Below are positions 1 to 12,304 of a stretch of 64,000 nt of DNA, one piece after another. The stretch comes from Beroe forskalii. Taxonomy: Eukaryota > Ctenophora > Nuda > Beroida > Beroidae. The notes beneath the pieces were generated by a model. That model ran no database searches. It saw only the letters and a list, made by a program, of their open reading frames with translations, and was not told the DNA's origin. Numbering within the stretch: the first letter of the stretch is position 1; each line of letters begins with the position of its first letter. The stretch is from assembly GCA_011033025.1 (NCBI GenBank), contig WFMF01000111.1, forward strand, positions 248,001 to 312,000, read 5' to 3'. A program made the translations under genes and the position numbers.

Positions 1-498
1 CATTCAATCAATGCGGAACGATGCAGAATCAGAAATAGGACGAGTAGAGTGGTTACGAACATCTTCAATTGTAACAATTAAAACGTCGTGTTCTTGTGAT
101 ATTTCAATGAATATATCATTCATCATAGTCATACATTCTGAGAAGTTTATTGGTTAGAACATACAACTGACACGCAACATATTCATATCACTAAGTTCTT
201 ATCTTAGCTAAATCTTTAAATAATTGAATTAAATTAATTTATTGGAAAATGCAATGCACTGAATATATTATACGATAATCTACTGTCTGCTATTATGTGA
301 AATACAATATACATTATACAATATACACAGCAATTGGCAATGTCAAGGCACGAGCACTGTACTCAGTACACGGTGACGTAATGACGTATGTGAGCTAGTA
401 GAGAGAGAGAGAAAGAGTTCCCGCTCAAACCCTATGCTTGTCAATACGTCACTGCATACCAAAACTCTGTTGCTCAGTGACTCTGTGTCTTGACCTTG

Positions 499-1600
499 TC
501 AATAGCTGGGGAAAATTCTGCCCTTCAGTTGGTCTTGATACGTTGGTAAATTGAATAAGAATAACGGTACTGATTTCAGTTTATCATTAATTAATGTTCC
601 ATCATCGTATTCCTGTATATATAAGCTTTCTTTAATTTTGCGTTTAAACATTTTACTTTCAAACGTTAGTATATCACAATCCTCAAACGTAATTTGGCAA
701 CTTGGATTTGCCGCCAAGTGTTTTCCAACTTCGGTCATACCAGTTCCACTTGTCTTCATGTGTTCTTCAAACCGTGTTCGAAGAGCACGACAAGTCTCAC
801 CAATATACCGTCGCCCACAACTACAAGTGATCCTGTATACCAAATCATGTTTGAGGTGTTTTGGCTGTCTGTCTTTAAAACTGAACTTGTGACATAATTT
901 AGAATAACTGTTCAAATAAATTAACTGACATTTCCCCGGTAAATCCTTGCTAATACATTGTTTGACTTTCGATGAAATGTCGCCAATGTTTGGTAACTTA
1001 AAATACACCTTAAACTTCTCTGGCCCTTCGTGTACCAGCTTTTCTGTCATGTTAACTTTATTAGTTATTTCCTTGTTGATAATACTATACGTGAAATTCT
1101 TACTGTATCCATTATTACTTAACATTTCTACAATTTTCTCAACTTCATCATGAAATAGTTCCCACGAGCTACAAATTTTGTACGCTCGATCGACTAAGGT
1201 CCTAATTAAACCTAACTTAAACTTAAACGGTGAAAAACTGAGAAAGTGAGTGAACACACCTGAGTGTGTCGGTTTACGGTATACTGTAATAGATATGTCC
1301 TCTGTACTAGAATTACTGTCTTTAATGATAAGTAGATCTAAAATCGGCAATTTATCTGAAACTTCTTTATCACATGTAAACTTAATACTGGGATGTAAAC
1401 TGTTTAAATAAGCTAAAAATCTGTCTGCATCATCTTCATTATCAAATACGGCTAAAGTATCATCTACATATCTACAAAATACTGTTAAAAAAGAATGATT
1501 CGTAATTGTTCTGACTAATAAAAGTTATATTCAAATAATCGTGTTCCTCACGCCTAATCTTATCTTCTAACAAATGGTTCATAAAATATCTGCTAAAATA
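499..1600 (-). mobile_element. Penelope-like element, 3' part: RT C-terminus and GIY-YIG endonuclease
   Basis: The minus strand encodes the end of a reverse transcriptase palm and thumb. There is a YVDD catalytic box near 1,465, then the family signature RKPTHSGVFTHFLSFSPF. This is followed by a GIY-YIG nuclease domain with CSCGRRYIGETCRALRTRF and EEH. The longest open stretch, 499-1,350, is 283 codons. RT followed by C-terminal GIY-YIG is diagnostic of the endonuclease-bearing Penelope-like retroelements. They use the nuclease to nick target DNA and prime reverse transcription. The upstream part of the RT lies across the inserted repeats at about 5,210-5,610. The copy is a fossil with several breaks. 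Confidence 0.85.
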
Positions 1601-1602
1601 GG

Positions 1603-4600
1603 TCCAGGGTATAAGTTAGAGATTTGAGTGTGACAGGGTGATATAATATATATAATAATAATAATAATTCCCGCCCTGGCCAGGGCGGTAACCCCCCGCG
1701 GTAATAGAAAAGACTGGCCAGGGTATATATTAGAGGAACGAGTGTCACAGGGTGATATATTATAATAATAATAATACCATGATAATTGGGGCCCAATTTA
1801 AAACGATGAGATCGCAAGAACGGGAAATGGTAGAGCCATGATCGAGGTCACGTTTTGTTCATCTAAGATGGGAGTGTGGCTTAGGCTATAAGAGAAGTTC
1901 TGGTGACGTCATTTCCACGTCACTATGACGTCATCAACTTAGCGCAATTTTTTTGCTTTTTTAGTGAAAATAGGCCAATTTCGAGCGCATTTTTCACCAA
2001 GAAGGAAAGGAGATAGCTCTCTGATTTTTCAGAATGATTTTTAGAAAATTTAAAGAGCTTTCAGAAAATCATACGAATTATTGGGCTATCTCGATTTTTC
2101 ATCGAGATATACGCGATTTTCTAAGGTACGGTGAAAAATCGATTTCCAAATTATTGGACAAAACTTAAACGAGTGAGATGTCAAGAACTACGACTTATCT
2201 TGAGATGAGACCGGCAAAAGTATGTTGTGCTGAGGCGGAATTGTGGCTTAGGCTATATGGGAAGTTGGTTTGAGCCTATTTGGGTGCTGTGGTGACGTCA
2301 TAAAAATCGCGTAAAACCACTAAAATAGCGTATTTTGCGATAGAACTCTATTTGCGCTACTTTGAACATCTCTATAACTCAAAGAGTTTTCATCGGATTA
2401 TGTTTTAATTTAATAAGCTGCTTTTAGATCTTGAGATTTAGCTATAAAACGGTTTTCAGACGATCGGTCGAAGGATGTTGTCGTGGGAGACTTCTAAAAA
2501 TTGAACTGCAGAATGGTTGAAATTACGTTTATGACGAAAAATTTGTACTTAAGTCCTATTCTTTGATACGATGGTGAACTGATAATGGTTTCTCCATGTC
2601 TCGCAGTGAATAGGGATGGGAAATATATGATGGAATAGTAAAGCACGTGAGTTCACGTGGACGTTTTGTAGAATTTAGGGGATTTGAAGAAATTGATATT
2701 TACACGGGATTTTCGACATGATCATGTTAAAATGAGTTTAAATACGACTAATGCACGTGAAATTAGATCTGGTTGCTACATTTCAGCACGTGAGTTCACG
2801 CGGACCTTTTGTAGAAATTAAGAAATATATCAATTCTAGTAATTCCAAGTTAGAATAACGTAGTTTGGGACTTCGTCTGGGTAAGTTGCGTGGGTTAGAC
2901 TTGCGTGTGGGCTAGTAACATGGGTTCGGACTACGTGAGGGCATGTTACGTGGGTCCAAACTGCCTTTGGGCTAGTAAAATGGGTTCAAACTACATACAT
3001 CTGTCAAGATATCACCACCAAAACCGTTGGACGGTTGGTCTAGTAACCCCCCGCGGGTTTGGATGTGACAACGGAACCTGAAAAGAGACAAAATGGGCTG
3101 ATCACATCCAAACCAGCGGGGGGTTACTAGATAATAATAATATATAATATCATGATAATTGGGACCCATCTTAAAACGATGAGATGTCAAGAACGGGAAA
3201 TGGTAGAGCCATGATCGAGGTCACGTTTTGTTCATCTGAGATAGGATTGTGGATTAGGCTATATGAGAAGGTCTGGTGACGTCATTATGACATGTGGGCG
3301 ATCATCTACTTAGCGAAATTTTTTAGCGGAAATAGACCATTTTTGAGCGCATTTTTCACCAAGAAGGAACGGAGATAGAGTTCTGATTTTTGAAAACAAT
3401 TTTTAGCAAATTTATTGAGCTTTCAGAAAATCATATGGATTATTGGGTTATCTCGATTTTTCATCGAGATATACGCGATTTTCTAAGGCACGGTGAAAAA
3501 TCAATTTCCAAATTATAAGGCAACGAGTGAATTGTCAAGAACTGCGACTTATCTTGAGATGAGACCGGTCAAAGTCTGTTGTACTAAGGCGGAATTGTCT
3601 TAAAGGCTATATGGGACGTTGGTTTGAGCCTATTTGGGTGCTGTGATGACGTCATCAAAATCGCGTAAAACCACTAAAATAGCGTATTTTGCGATAGAAC
3701 GCTATTTTGCGCTACTTTGGACATCTCCAACTTAAAGAGTTTTCGTCGGATTATGTTTTATTTTGATATGATACTTTTAAACCTTGAGATTTAGCTATGA
3801 AACAAGTTTCACGGCGATCGGTCGAAGATTGTTGTCGTGCGAGGCTTCTAAATATTGAACTGCAAATTGATTGAAATTATGTTTATGACAAAAATTTGCA
3901 CTTTAGTCCTATTCTGTGATACGAAGGTGAACTTATAATGGTTTCTTCATGTATCGCAGTGACTAAATGTGGGAAATATACGATGAAATAGTGAATCACG
4001 TGAGTTCACGCGGACGTTTTGTAGAAATTAGGGGATTAGAAGAAATTGATATTTACACGGGATTTTCGACTTGATTATGTTGAAATGAGTTTAAATACGG
4101 CTAATGCACGTGAAATTAGATCTGGTTGCGATATTTCAACACGTGAGAACACACGGACGTTTTGTAGAAATTAGGGGATTTGAAGAAATTGACATTTGCA
4201 TGGGATTTTCGACTTGGTTAAATTGAAATGAGCTCAAATACAACTAATGCACGTGAAATTAGATCTGGTCGCTATATTTTAGCACGTGAGTTCACGTGGA
4301 CCTTTTGTAGAAATTAAGAAATATATCAATTCTGGTAATTCCAAGTTAGAATAACGTAGTTTTGGACTTCGTCAGGGTCATTTATGTGGGTTAGACTTGC
4401 GTGTGGGCTAGTAATGTGGGTTCGGACTACGTGAGGGCAAGTTACGTGGGTTCAAACTGCCTTTGGGCAAGTAACATGGGTTCAAACTACGTACATGTGT
4501 TAAAGATATCACCACCAAAACCGTTGGACGGTTGGTCTAGTAACCCCCCGCGGGTTTGGATGTGACAACGGAACCTGAAAAGAGACAAAATGGGCTGATC

Positions 4601-4657
4601 ACATCCAAACCAGCGGGGGGTTACTAGACCAACCGTCCAACGGTTTTGGTGGTGATA
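1603..4657. repeat. Twice-repeated 1.4-kb non-coding unit interrupting the Penelope element
   Basis: Two direct units, about 1,776-3,131 and 3,151-4,657, share long collinear stretches: the opening CATGATAATTGGG, the central shared AGACCGGNAAAGT region, repeated CACGTGAGTTCACG boxes, and a terminal hairpin. Before them a 60-bp motif is repeated directly (1,603-1,668 and 1,718-1,775), with ATA/TAA microsatellite around it. No open frame of note is present. This looks like a tandemly duplicated non-autonomous DNA element or satellite fragment; family not recognised. Confidence 0.6.
4507..4657. repeat. 151-bp hairpin with long near-perfect arms
   Basis: Arms start TATCACCACCAAAACCGTTG and end with its complement, pairing over about 58 bp around a loop of about 33 bases. 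The arms contain the CCCCCCGCGGG / CAGCGGGGGG run, which stands out from the AT-rich surroundings. A partial copy with a truncated right arm sits at about 3,006-3,131 at the end of the first repeat unit. Confidence 0.7.
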
Positions 4658-4682
4658 ATATTTGTTATTAAATATAAAAACA

Positions 4683-5210
4683 TTTCAAAACAAGTAACCA
4701 CGACATGTTAGTTGCAGCGAATTTTCATCATATCATATGACATCATCAGGCTGAAATTGTATTGTCAATTTACATCATTGCACACACGCAAACGTATAAA
4801 TATTAATAACCAACAGGTATGAACTACTCAATATTAAAAACTTGTGAACATCGATTTAAAGTTCTCAATCAATCAAATTTAAACTGAAATAAAATGAAAT
4901 AATGCAATCATCAATTAATATTACCTACTGTTGCAAACTGAAGAAAAGATAAAAGCAAAATAAAACTGATAAAATTATGATAAAGCAGCATACAAAAGAT
5001 GCGCAAATTTGGCGATTGAGAACTTTTATCAGTTTGTCCAGCCAAGCTTTTAGTTTATTGTAGTAGTTCATACCTGTTGGTTATTAATATTTATACGATT
5101 TGCGTGTGTGCAATGATGTCCAAATTGACAATTTAATATTGCCGTTGCATGTCAATATTGCTGAAAATTCGCTGCAACTAACATGTCGTGGTTACTTGTT
5201 TTGAAATTTC
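4683..5210. mobile_element. Small foldback element (TAACCACGACAT family)
   Basis: About 150-bp inverted arms: 4,683-4,835 and 5,055-5,210, both containing AAGTAACCACGACATGTTAG and the AACCAACAGGTATGAACTAC end. It is inserted at the end of the RT fragment. Diverged relatives lie at about 7,210-7,690 and 14,430-14,940 downstream of the two EXOSC4 copies, with TAACCACRACATTGCTGCAT. No coding capacity. Confidence 0.6.
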
Positions 5211-5616
5211 TATGCTTACTCCGTTTCCCTCCAAATATAAAAACATTATCCTTAAGGCAATGATTCAAGGCTTTTCGAAAAATAGTCCTTGTCATTCCAT
5301 TCACTACTTGATCCTTAACTGCTACTCCCTTAATCCTAGGGTATAACGCATCAATAATGATGTTTATAGTTTCTTCTAGTGGTATGTTAGTGAATAAAGA
5401 TACTACATCGTACGATACAAAATACTTATTGTTCAACTTGGCATCTCTAAGAAACTCAAGACTGAACGAATCCTTACACATATGTTTGGACTGTCTAAGT
5501 TCACTAAGCTGACGTCCTATCCACTGAGCAAAGGCATGATTGTAACATCCGACCATCGACAGTATCGGTCTCAGTGGGGAGCCAGTTTTGTGAATCTTAG
5601 GCAGACCATACTTCTC
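5206..5616 (-). mobile_element. Penelope-like element, N-terminal RT fragment
   Basis: Minus-strand translation contains YGLPKIHKTGSPLRPI, then SYDVVSLFTNIPLEETI, both hallmark motifs of Penelope-like reverse transcriptases (fingers and first catalytic aspartate region). The open stretch 5,152-5,556 is 134 codons, but its last codons run into the neighbouring foldback repeat that starts near 5,208. Upstream of about 5,617 the sequence no longer resembles RT and is the inverted partner of 27-160, so this copy is truncated at its 5' side. Confidence 0.8.
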
Positions 5617-5774
5617 AGAATAAACTTCTCAGAATGTATGACTATGATGAATGATATATTCATTGAAATATCACAAGAACACGACGTTTTAATTGTTACA
5701 ATTGAAGATGTTCGTAACCACTCTACTCGTCCTATTTCTGATTAAATTGACGAAGAAATCCCTATTCTACACAC

Positions 5775-6728
5775 CATTAAATATTGTACACTTCAATTTC
5801 ACACCTTCAATATAGAAATACAAACATCACATATGATACTTGTGTTTGTTTGACAAGGTAAGAAGTTATATATAACATAATTTGATTTATGAATGTTGCA
5901 AATATATTAAATTTTTTTAGTTTTCTTTTACTAAAACTATGTCTTTTACTAAAACCTTTATCAACCTTTCATAGGTGTCAGATGTCATTTGAGATCCTTT
6001 CACCTGAGGGATTACGTTGTGATGGGCGTCGTCCTCATGAAATGAGAAAACTTAAATGTGAAGTTGGTGTAGCCCAAGATGCTGATGGGTCTGCTATTGT
6101 AGAACAAGGTTACACCAAGGTTTTGGTGACAGTATATGGGCCACATGAATGTGAAAACAGGACTAAACGTACTAATGATAAAGCTATCATATGTTGTTCA
6201 TATAATAAGGCTACATTCAGCACAGGAATAAGGATGAGAAAAATGATTACTGACAAAAAAATCAACTGAGGTTAGTGTGATGATTCAAAACACATTTGAA
6301 GCAGCAGTTTTACTTGAAAAGTTCCCAAATCCCAGATTGACATTTTTGTTCAAGTTTTGCAAGGTGATGGTGGTGAAAGATGTGTTGCTATATAAATGCA
6401 ACTACTTTGGCTCTTATTAATGCTGGTATTCCCATGAAAGACTATGTTTGTGCATGTGCTGCAAACCATATATCAAGACACTGCTCTTTTAGATATTAAC
6501 CACCTAGAAGAATTTTCACGTGGGCCTTTATTTATGTTAGCAGTTATGCCCAAATCAGAACAAATAGTTCAGTTACAACTTGATAATAGATTGCATAATG
6601 ACCATCTAGACAAAGTAGTGAAACAAACTGTGCAAGGATGCAAAGATATTCAATTACTGCTTGATCGTAAAATAAAAGAAAAAACTGTTGAAGCAGCTGC
6701 TGCCTATGATATAAAACCTAGAATATAG
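5775..6728 (+). pseudogene. EXOSC4: EXOSC4/RRP41 copy 1, reading frame broken
   Basis: Same gene as the intact copy at 12,510-13,253. It has the same 5' leader, the same short leader intron (5,858-5,974, GTAAG to ATAG) and the same start (ATG at 5,982). Compared with the intact copy it has four small length changes in simple runs: an extra A in the run at 6,255-6,261, one C fewer near 6,324, an extra TA near 6,390 and an extra A near 6,463. Their net effect is a multiple of three, so the last quarter (from about 6,470) returns to the correct frame. Substitutions are very few. This pattern fits sequencing or consensus error in a second haplotype at least as well as true pseudogene decay. The encoded protein would be an RNase PH-fold subunit of the RNA exosome ring. 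Confidence 0.85.
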
Positions 6729-6731
6729 ATC

Positions 6732-9282
6732 CAAAATTGAGTTTTATTTCTAAACGTAAATAATTGCCTCAATATTAGATGTTACAATAGTTGCTCAAAA
6801 TAATATTTCAAAGGGTGATAACATTTCAAAGGGTGATAAAAAGGGTAGTTAAAATACTATGTATCACTCTTCAGCCTCAAATAGACTGGGGGAGATGATT
6901 GCAGTTTTTTTTGTATTTTTACAACATTTTTCATCAAAAAGTTCAGTTGGGTTACAATTATAACAGTAGTCAGTATTATAATTTATAATGCTTTTATACA
7001 GTTGGTATAATTTGCTTATACTTTTACAGAGGTTTCACCACCTCTGAGATCAGTGTCTGAAGTTTCCCCATGATAACCGCCATTTGTACAGGTGTGAGAC
7101 TGATTTCACTGTCTATCCACATACGTACATGGTACTGTGCAATCGGAAATTTCAGAATGACTTGACACCTGTGTTATAATTGTAGTAAATCATGTATTTC
7201 TTTTTTATATTTCATAAATTTCAGAATAAATAACCACGACATTGCTGCATTGAAGCGAATTTTCGTCAATTACCTAACTTATAACATTTTCAAGCTGAAA
7301 GGATTTAACTATTACAATACCTACTGGCAAACGAATAATTGATAACCTAAAGGTATGAAAAACGTCTTACTATCAAACATGTAAAGCACTATAAAGCAAT
7401 TCGTGTTCAAAAGTCAAAAGTCCTCAAAATATTGAAATTAAAAGTTACAAACTATATAGCTGCCGTAGCTAACCTGTAATGTAAAAAAGCATAGGTTATT
7501 TAGTTGAAGATTTGATTGTACGGAAACAGAGCTCAATCGGCGACACCTCATTCGCATTTACACTTTATTATTATGTTGATGTACGCCTTGTGTACATTAT
7601 GCATTAAATAATTGAAAGTATTGTTTTATTCAGTGGACAGTTATATTCACTCGTAGCATTTGATCGTTCAGATGGTACAGAGCTCACTCATAAATTTCTT
7701 ATTCAACTTGTACCTTTTAATAGGTATCATTATCAAACAAATCAATGCTAATTGCATTTAAGTCCTCTATAAGGTTTTTCTTTCCTGGATGCGCTGGTGG
7801 CTGGCATCCTAGATTGAGCTTTTTTTCTGGATTTTGAAATTTTGTCTTAAATTTCGAAATCCGAGGAGTTTTTTGGGTGGTGAAATTTTGGGCCTGCAAT
7901 GTTAAAAATGGGCCTGTGATGTCTCAAATGGGTCTGTGTGGTCTCATTTGGGCCTTTTTATGTCTCAAATGGGCCTGTGATGTATCAATTAATGGGCATA
8001 CATTATCACAAATTGGCCAGTGCTGTCTCAAAGGACTTGTATTATCTCAAATAGGCCTGTGATGTCTCAAATGGGCCTGCTTTAGTGATAAAGTTTCAGC
8101 TAAAAAGTGGGCCTGTGGTGAAAAAAAGTGGGCCTGAACGACGAAAAAACCCAGCATCCTAGGGTGGGCCTGTGGCTACCTGAAAAGAAAAACCTTAGTC
8201 CTCTAAGTCACCAGCTGTTCATATGGCTGACTTTCGGTGACACACCCGCAACATACCTGTAACATACCTGCAACACACCTGTGACACACCAACAACATAC
8301 TTGCAACACACTTGTGACACACTTAAGACACACCTACAACACACCTAGGACACACCTGCGACACACCCGAAACATAAATTCTATTAATATTGCAATACAC
8401 CTACAGCACTGCTATGACACACCTACAACACACCTGCGACACAACTGAAACATAAGTTCTATTGTTATTGCAATACACCTACAAACCTACAACACACCTG
8501 CAACACGCCTACAACACACATACAACAAAACTGCTACACACTTGTTAAACAACTGAAACACAAGTTCTATAGTTATTGCAATAACAGTGAAACCCTTGAA
8601 CTCTTGAAATAACCATATGACCCTTGAAATAACAATATAACCAATGTTACAATAAACTTATAAAAATAGGACTCTTAGAATAACAGTAGTAAAAATAGGC
8701 CCCTAATCTAAATCTTAACTGTATAATCACATGTCGCAATAGCAATGACCTGTGCAAAGCCACTCAGTTTCCATTCCTTGTTTAACATGCCATACAGCGA
8801 GGCTGTACGCTGAGTTCACCAGGTTCTGGGACTTAGTCACCATTAATACTTTGATACTACGGCATAAGTTGCATCTTTACCCTCTGTATTATACCCTTGC
8901 ATTTGACAATTGATGCTTACACTACTATTTCATTTCCAATTTGACGTTATATAAGCTAGTCTCTACGTGAGGAGAGTCAAGGCAGAAGAAATGACCATCA
9001 AGCACACTGCACAGCTCACCAGACTACGGAATCAATCTAACAATGACAGTAGGACCTCAAGAATACCAATGAAGCCCTTAGAATAACAACAGGCTTCCCA
9101 AAATAACGATAAGATCCTCAGGATAACATTAGAATCACAATAGGATCCTTAGAAAAGCAATAGGATGCTTTAAATAACAATACAATATGACCCTTAGGAC
9201 CATGACAATAGGACCATAGCAATGATAGTGGCATCCTAACAATAATGGCATCCTTAGGACCCTTAAAATAGGTGTGTTGTGT
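6732..9282. repeat. Repeat-rich region downstream of EXOSC4 copy 1
   Basis: No gene seen. It holds a relative of the TAACCACGACAT repeat (about 7,210-7,690) and a minisatellite of about 20-bp units around GGGCCTGTGATGTCTCAAAT (about 7,885-8,180). A second minisatellite around ACACACCTGCAACACACCTA (about 8,240-8,560) is followed by AT-rich sequence with repeated GACCCTTAGAATAAC-like motifs. The whole stretch matches 13,254-18,110 apart from two insertions there. Similarity stops abruptly at about 9,282, where the second arm of the foldback should begin. Confidence 0.7.
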
Positions 9283-10168
9283 ATGCTAGTTACCCTTCCT
9301 TTTTTCCCCTGTTATCCCGCTGGGGGATGTTAGGGTTCAGTGGTCAAAACAAATGGGCCAGTTATGTGAGACACCGCCAAAAGCCCCTATAAACCCTGAC
9401 CTAGATTCAGGTTCGCCTTAGGCCCGTCAAGTTTTTCCCGGCTTAAGGCCCGTTTTGGGTCTGCCTTAGGTCCACTGTAGGTCGCCAAGCTAGTCTGCCT
9501 TTGGTCCGCCGAAGATAGTCAGTGTTCCTCCCAGCTGCTGACATTCACTGATATTACTGCACCCCGTCTAACAACACAAACCCCCAGATGTTAGAAGAAA
9601 TAGAAGAAAACAAAATATAAATTTTCAAAATGATTATATTTTTTAGTTATGATAAAAAATTAATCAAACATTTTGTAAAAAAATTTTTAAAGTTACGGAA
9701 AGAGTTGTGCATGCTTTAGTATGGGGAGGGAAACCCTGAACCCAATTAAAATTTTAAATCAATTTTTTTAATCCCACTAAAAAATTGGACGGGCCAATTT
9801 TTTATAGATGATCTTTTGGGTCGTGGGACCTTCACCCTTTCATTTAATTTTTTTGCCATAAATAAATTTTGGGGGGTATGTATTTCTTTCCGAAAGAGAT
9901 ACTGATATATGTACTATGTATGTTAAAAAAGGCCAATTTTTGATGAGCTCATTTCGGGAGGGTCTTGATTTAAAATGTTTCTGTGCCCGGGATTAAATCA
10001 AAAGACACTAAAGTTGTATTGTTACACCTTTCATAGAAAATTTTTATCAAAGAAAGAATATTGATGTTCATTTTTTGGGAAACGTGATTCAATTTTAACT
10101 AAAAATTTTACATTCAAATAATATATAATAGGACTATCTTACTTTGCAGTAACTTTATATCAGGCTTT
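9283..10168. other. Unassigned sequence at the end of segment A1
   Basis: No gene or known family recognised. The left part has loosely repeated GTCTGCCTTAGGTCC-like motifs. The rest is AT-rich with many stretched homopolymers, which resembles low-quality read-tail sequence. It has no counterpart in the other copy and lies exactly where copy-to-copy similarity ends. Confidence 0.4.
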
Positions 10169-10169
10169 T

Positions 10170-11245
10170 AGACCCCAACTAGTCAGTACATACATACGAT
10201 CTACGGTACATACCATGAACATGTCCTAGCTAGTCCGGTACATACGCTGATGCGTACCAGTCTTCGCCGATGGTTGGGCTATGTTCATGGTATACCAGAA
10301 CAAATCTAACTAATTTTTATACCGCTGATGCGTACCACCTCTGTAGCGCATTTATTTAAAATATCTTGCGATAAAGAGGTGGCTTTACACAGCTTAAACG
10401 AAGGTCAATGATCAATGTGATTGAAGCAAATTACTAGGTATTTTACAACATCAAGAGTCAAAGCCACCAGAGTCAAACTCCGATCTTCCAGAATCAAGGC
10501 AAACCGAGTCAAGGCAAACCGAGTCAAGGCAACAAGAGTCAAGGCAACCAGTATAATGCAACCTGAGTCAAGGCAATCAGAGAGTCAGAGCAACAACGGA
10601 TCGCATAGCTGCATCAAGGAAATGGTGTCTGCAGATGAGATGGGTGTTGACCCCTGCTTGGTCCTGTTCACGTGACCTATAGGCCTGGCATGCATAGAGC
10701 GAACCGGACACCCAATCAACCCTGAGACAGTTTCAATCTGTCCAACCCCTGCATGCTAGGTATATGGGTCACGTGACCCAGTACCCAACAGGGGTCGACA
10801 CCCATCCTATCAGTAGACATCATTTTCCTTGATGCTGCCATGCGATCTTTTGTTTTGCTCTGACTCTCTTTTCCTTGACTCACTGACTCAGGTTGCCTTA
10901 TACTTGTTGCCTTGACTCTCTTTGCCTTGATTCTAGAAGATCGGAGTTTGACTCCTGGTGGCTTTTGACTCTTGATGTTGTAAAATACCTAGTGGTTTGC
11001 TTCAATTGCCTTGATCATTGACCTTTGTTTGTTGCAATCTTTACCTCTTTATCCGCAAGAAATTTGGGAATAAATGGCGGTAGCGCACCGCGGTATCAAG
11101 ACAGGAGGGATTATACCGAGGTATAAATGGAACATGTTCTAACTAATCGGTACATACCGTGGTACGCATCCATGCCGACTGGGTTAGAGGACATGTTCCG
11201 GTACGCATAATGGTGCCGCAATGTTATGTACCGACATTAAATTCT
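10170..11245. mobile_element. Foldback element of the AGACCCCAACTAGTC family, copy 1
   Basis: It starts AGACCCCAACTAGTCAGTAC and carries long imperfect inverted arms. Within the arms GTACATACC-type motifs sit at the tips and AGTCAAGGCAACC-type short tandem units lie further in. The right arm shows the mirrored GCCTTGACTC units and GGTTTGCTTCAATTGCC. The extreme right tip is not clear. Two relatives are at 20,079 and 41,633. No transposase, so it is a non-autonomous foldback. Confidence 0.65.
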
Positions 11246-12049
11246 TAGGTTGCTAAGGGTGGGCACCAAGACAAATCTGAAACCTGTTAAGAGGGCCTCC
11301 CATCAAAGACTAAACATAAAAGTATTTCACTATAATTAATTATGTTCATCATGTTCATTAATGGTGATGTACCTTTAGTGCTTTCTTAAACTACCTTAGG
11401 AGGTTTATTTATAAGGTTGAAATTTGGGGATTTTTCGAAAAATCCCCATATTTTGACCCAACCCTATGACAGTTCAAAATGACGTCATTATCATAATATG
11501 TTAACTAGAGTAATGACTTGAAAAAGATCCCAAATTACAACCTACCAAATTTGCAAACACCAAAATTTTACTCCATATAAATCACCTAAGGTTTTGGGGC
11601 ACTACGGAGGCTTTAGTAAGCCTACCGTCTCTTATAATAATGATAATAATTATATTTATATTTATATTATTTCATTCTCCTTGGAGATTTTTTTTATGTC
11701 AATCAATGTTTTTATTATATATTGAAAATGTTGAGGAAAATAAATTTTGCTTCCCTAAAATTTTATTTCAGATGCTCCTGTGGTGAAACTGGTAAGTTCC
11801 TTGCCATAATACCAGCCTCTATCCTCCTCTACCCACCCCATTGAACCCCAATGACCCCCACCCCAAGGTCACAAAATATAAAGCAAGTGGTTGACACTTG
11901 GTGCAATTTGCAATAAAATGAGTGGTTGTAAGGTGGTTTCATTGTTCCTCATCAATCAAATGAACTGATCAAATGAAAAATGCACACAATACAGGTCTGC
12001 GCAAAAAAGCAAGTGTGAGCGATTGTGTTTGTTTTTCATTTGATCAGTT
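11246..12049. other. Sequence upstream of EXOSC4 copy 2
   Basis: No confident gene. A short inverted repeat ATTTGGGGATTTTTCGAAAA lies near 11,430, and AT microsatellite at 11,636-11,670. At 11,772-11,791 a 20-base block is bracketed by a good acceptor (TTTTATTTCAG) and donor (GTAAGTTCC). It could be a micro-exon of an upstream gene but is unproven. 11,940-12,060 has an imperfect inverted pair around AATGAACTGATCAAATGAA. Confidence 0.35.
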
Positions 12050-12304
12050 CATTCGATCAATGCGGAACGATGCAGGTGCCTTATATACATACATGTATTT
12101 TATTCAATTTATTGCGCAAACAAAATATTATGCCAAAATTAAAAATGCTCAATTTGATTGCATTTGTCCATCTCTTTTTCTAATTGAATAGATGCTTGGT
12201 ATGAAATTTGAATATAAATTTGTGGAAAGTCTAAGAGCTAACTGTAGAACAACAGCCCTTTTTTACTTAATTTCCAAATCTCCACTCAGTCATTCTTTAA
12301 CATT

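Larger units (their letters stand above)
27..5774 (-). mobile_element. Compound insertion: broken Penelope-like retroelement
   Basis: Bases 1-26 match 12,050-12,075 and sequence from about 5,775 matches 12,302 onward, so this block is present in one EXOSC4 copy and replaces about 225 bp of the other. The coding pieces on the minus strand are Penelope-like: a right piece (about 5,610 down to 5,210) and a left piece (about 1,600 down to 499), separated by other repeats. The two outer ends (about 27-160 and 5,617-5,747) are inverted copies of each other. The element is broken, with one large interruption and additional frame damage. Terminal inverted arrangements are known for Penelope-like elements, but here they could also come from a foldback carrier. 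Confidence 0.75.

Noticed and set aside
4690-4760. Hammerhead ribozyme-like motif on the minus strand
   Set aside because: CTGATGA, a possible 6-bp stem, GAAA and GTC occur in the right order, and Penelope-like elements often carry hammerheads. However, stem III and stem I do not pair convincingly, and the related copies at 7,250 and 14,470 lack CTGATGA.
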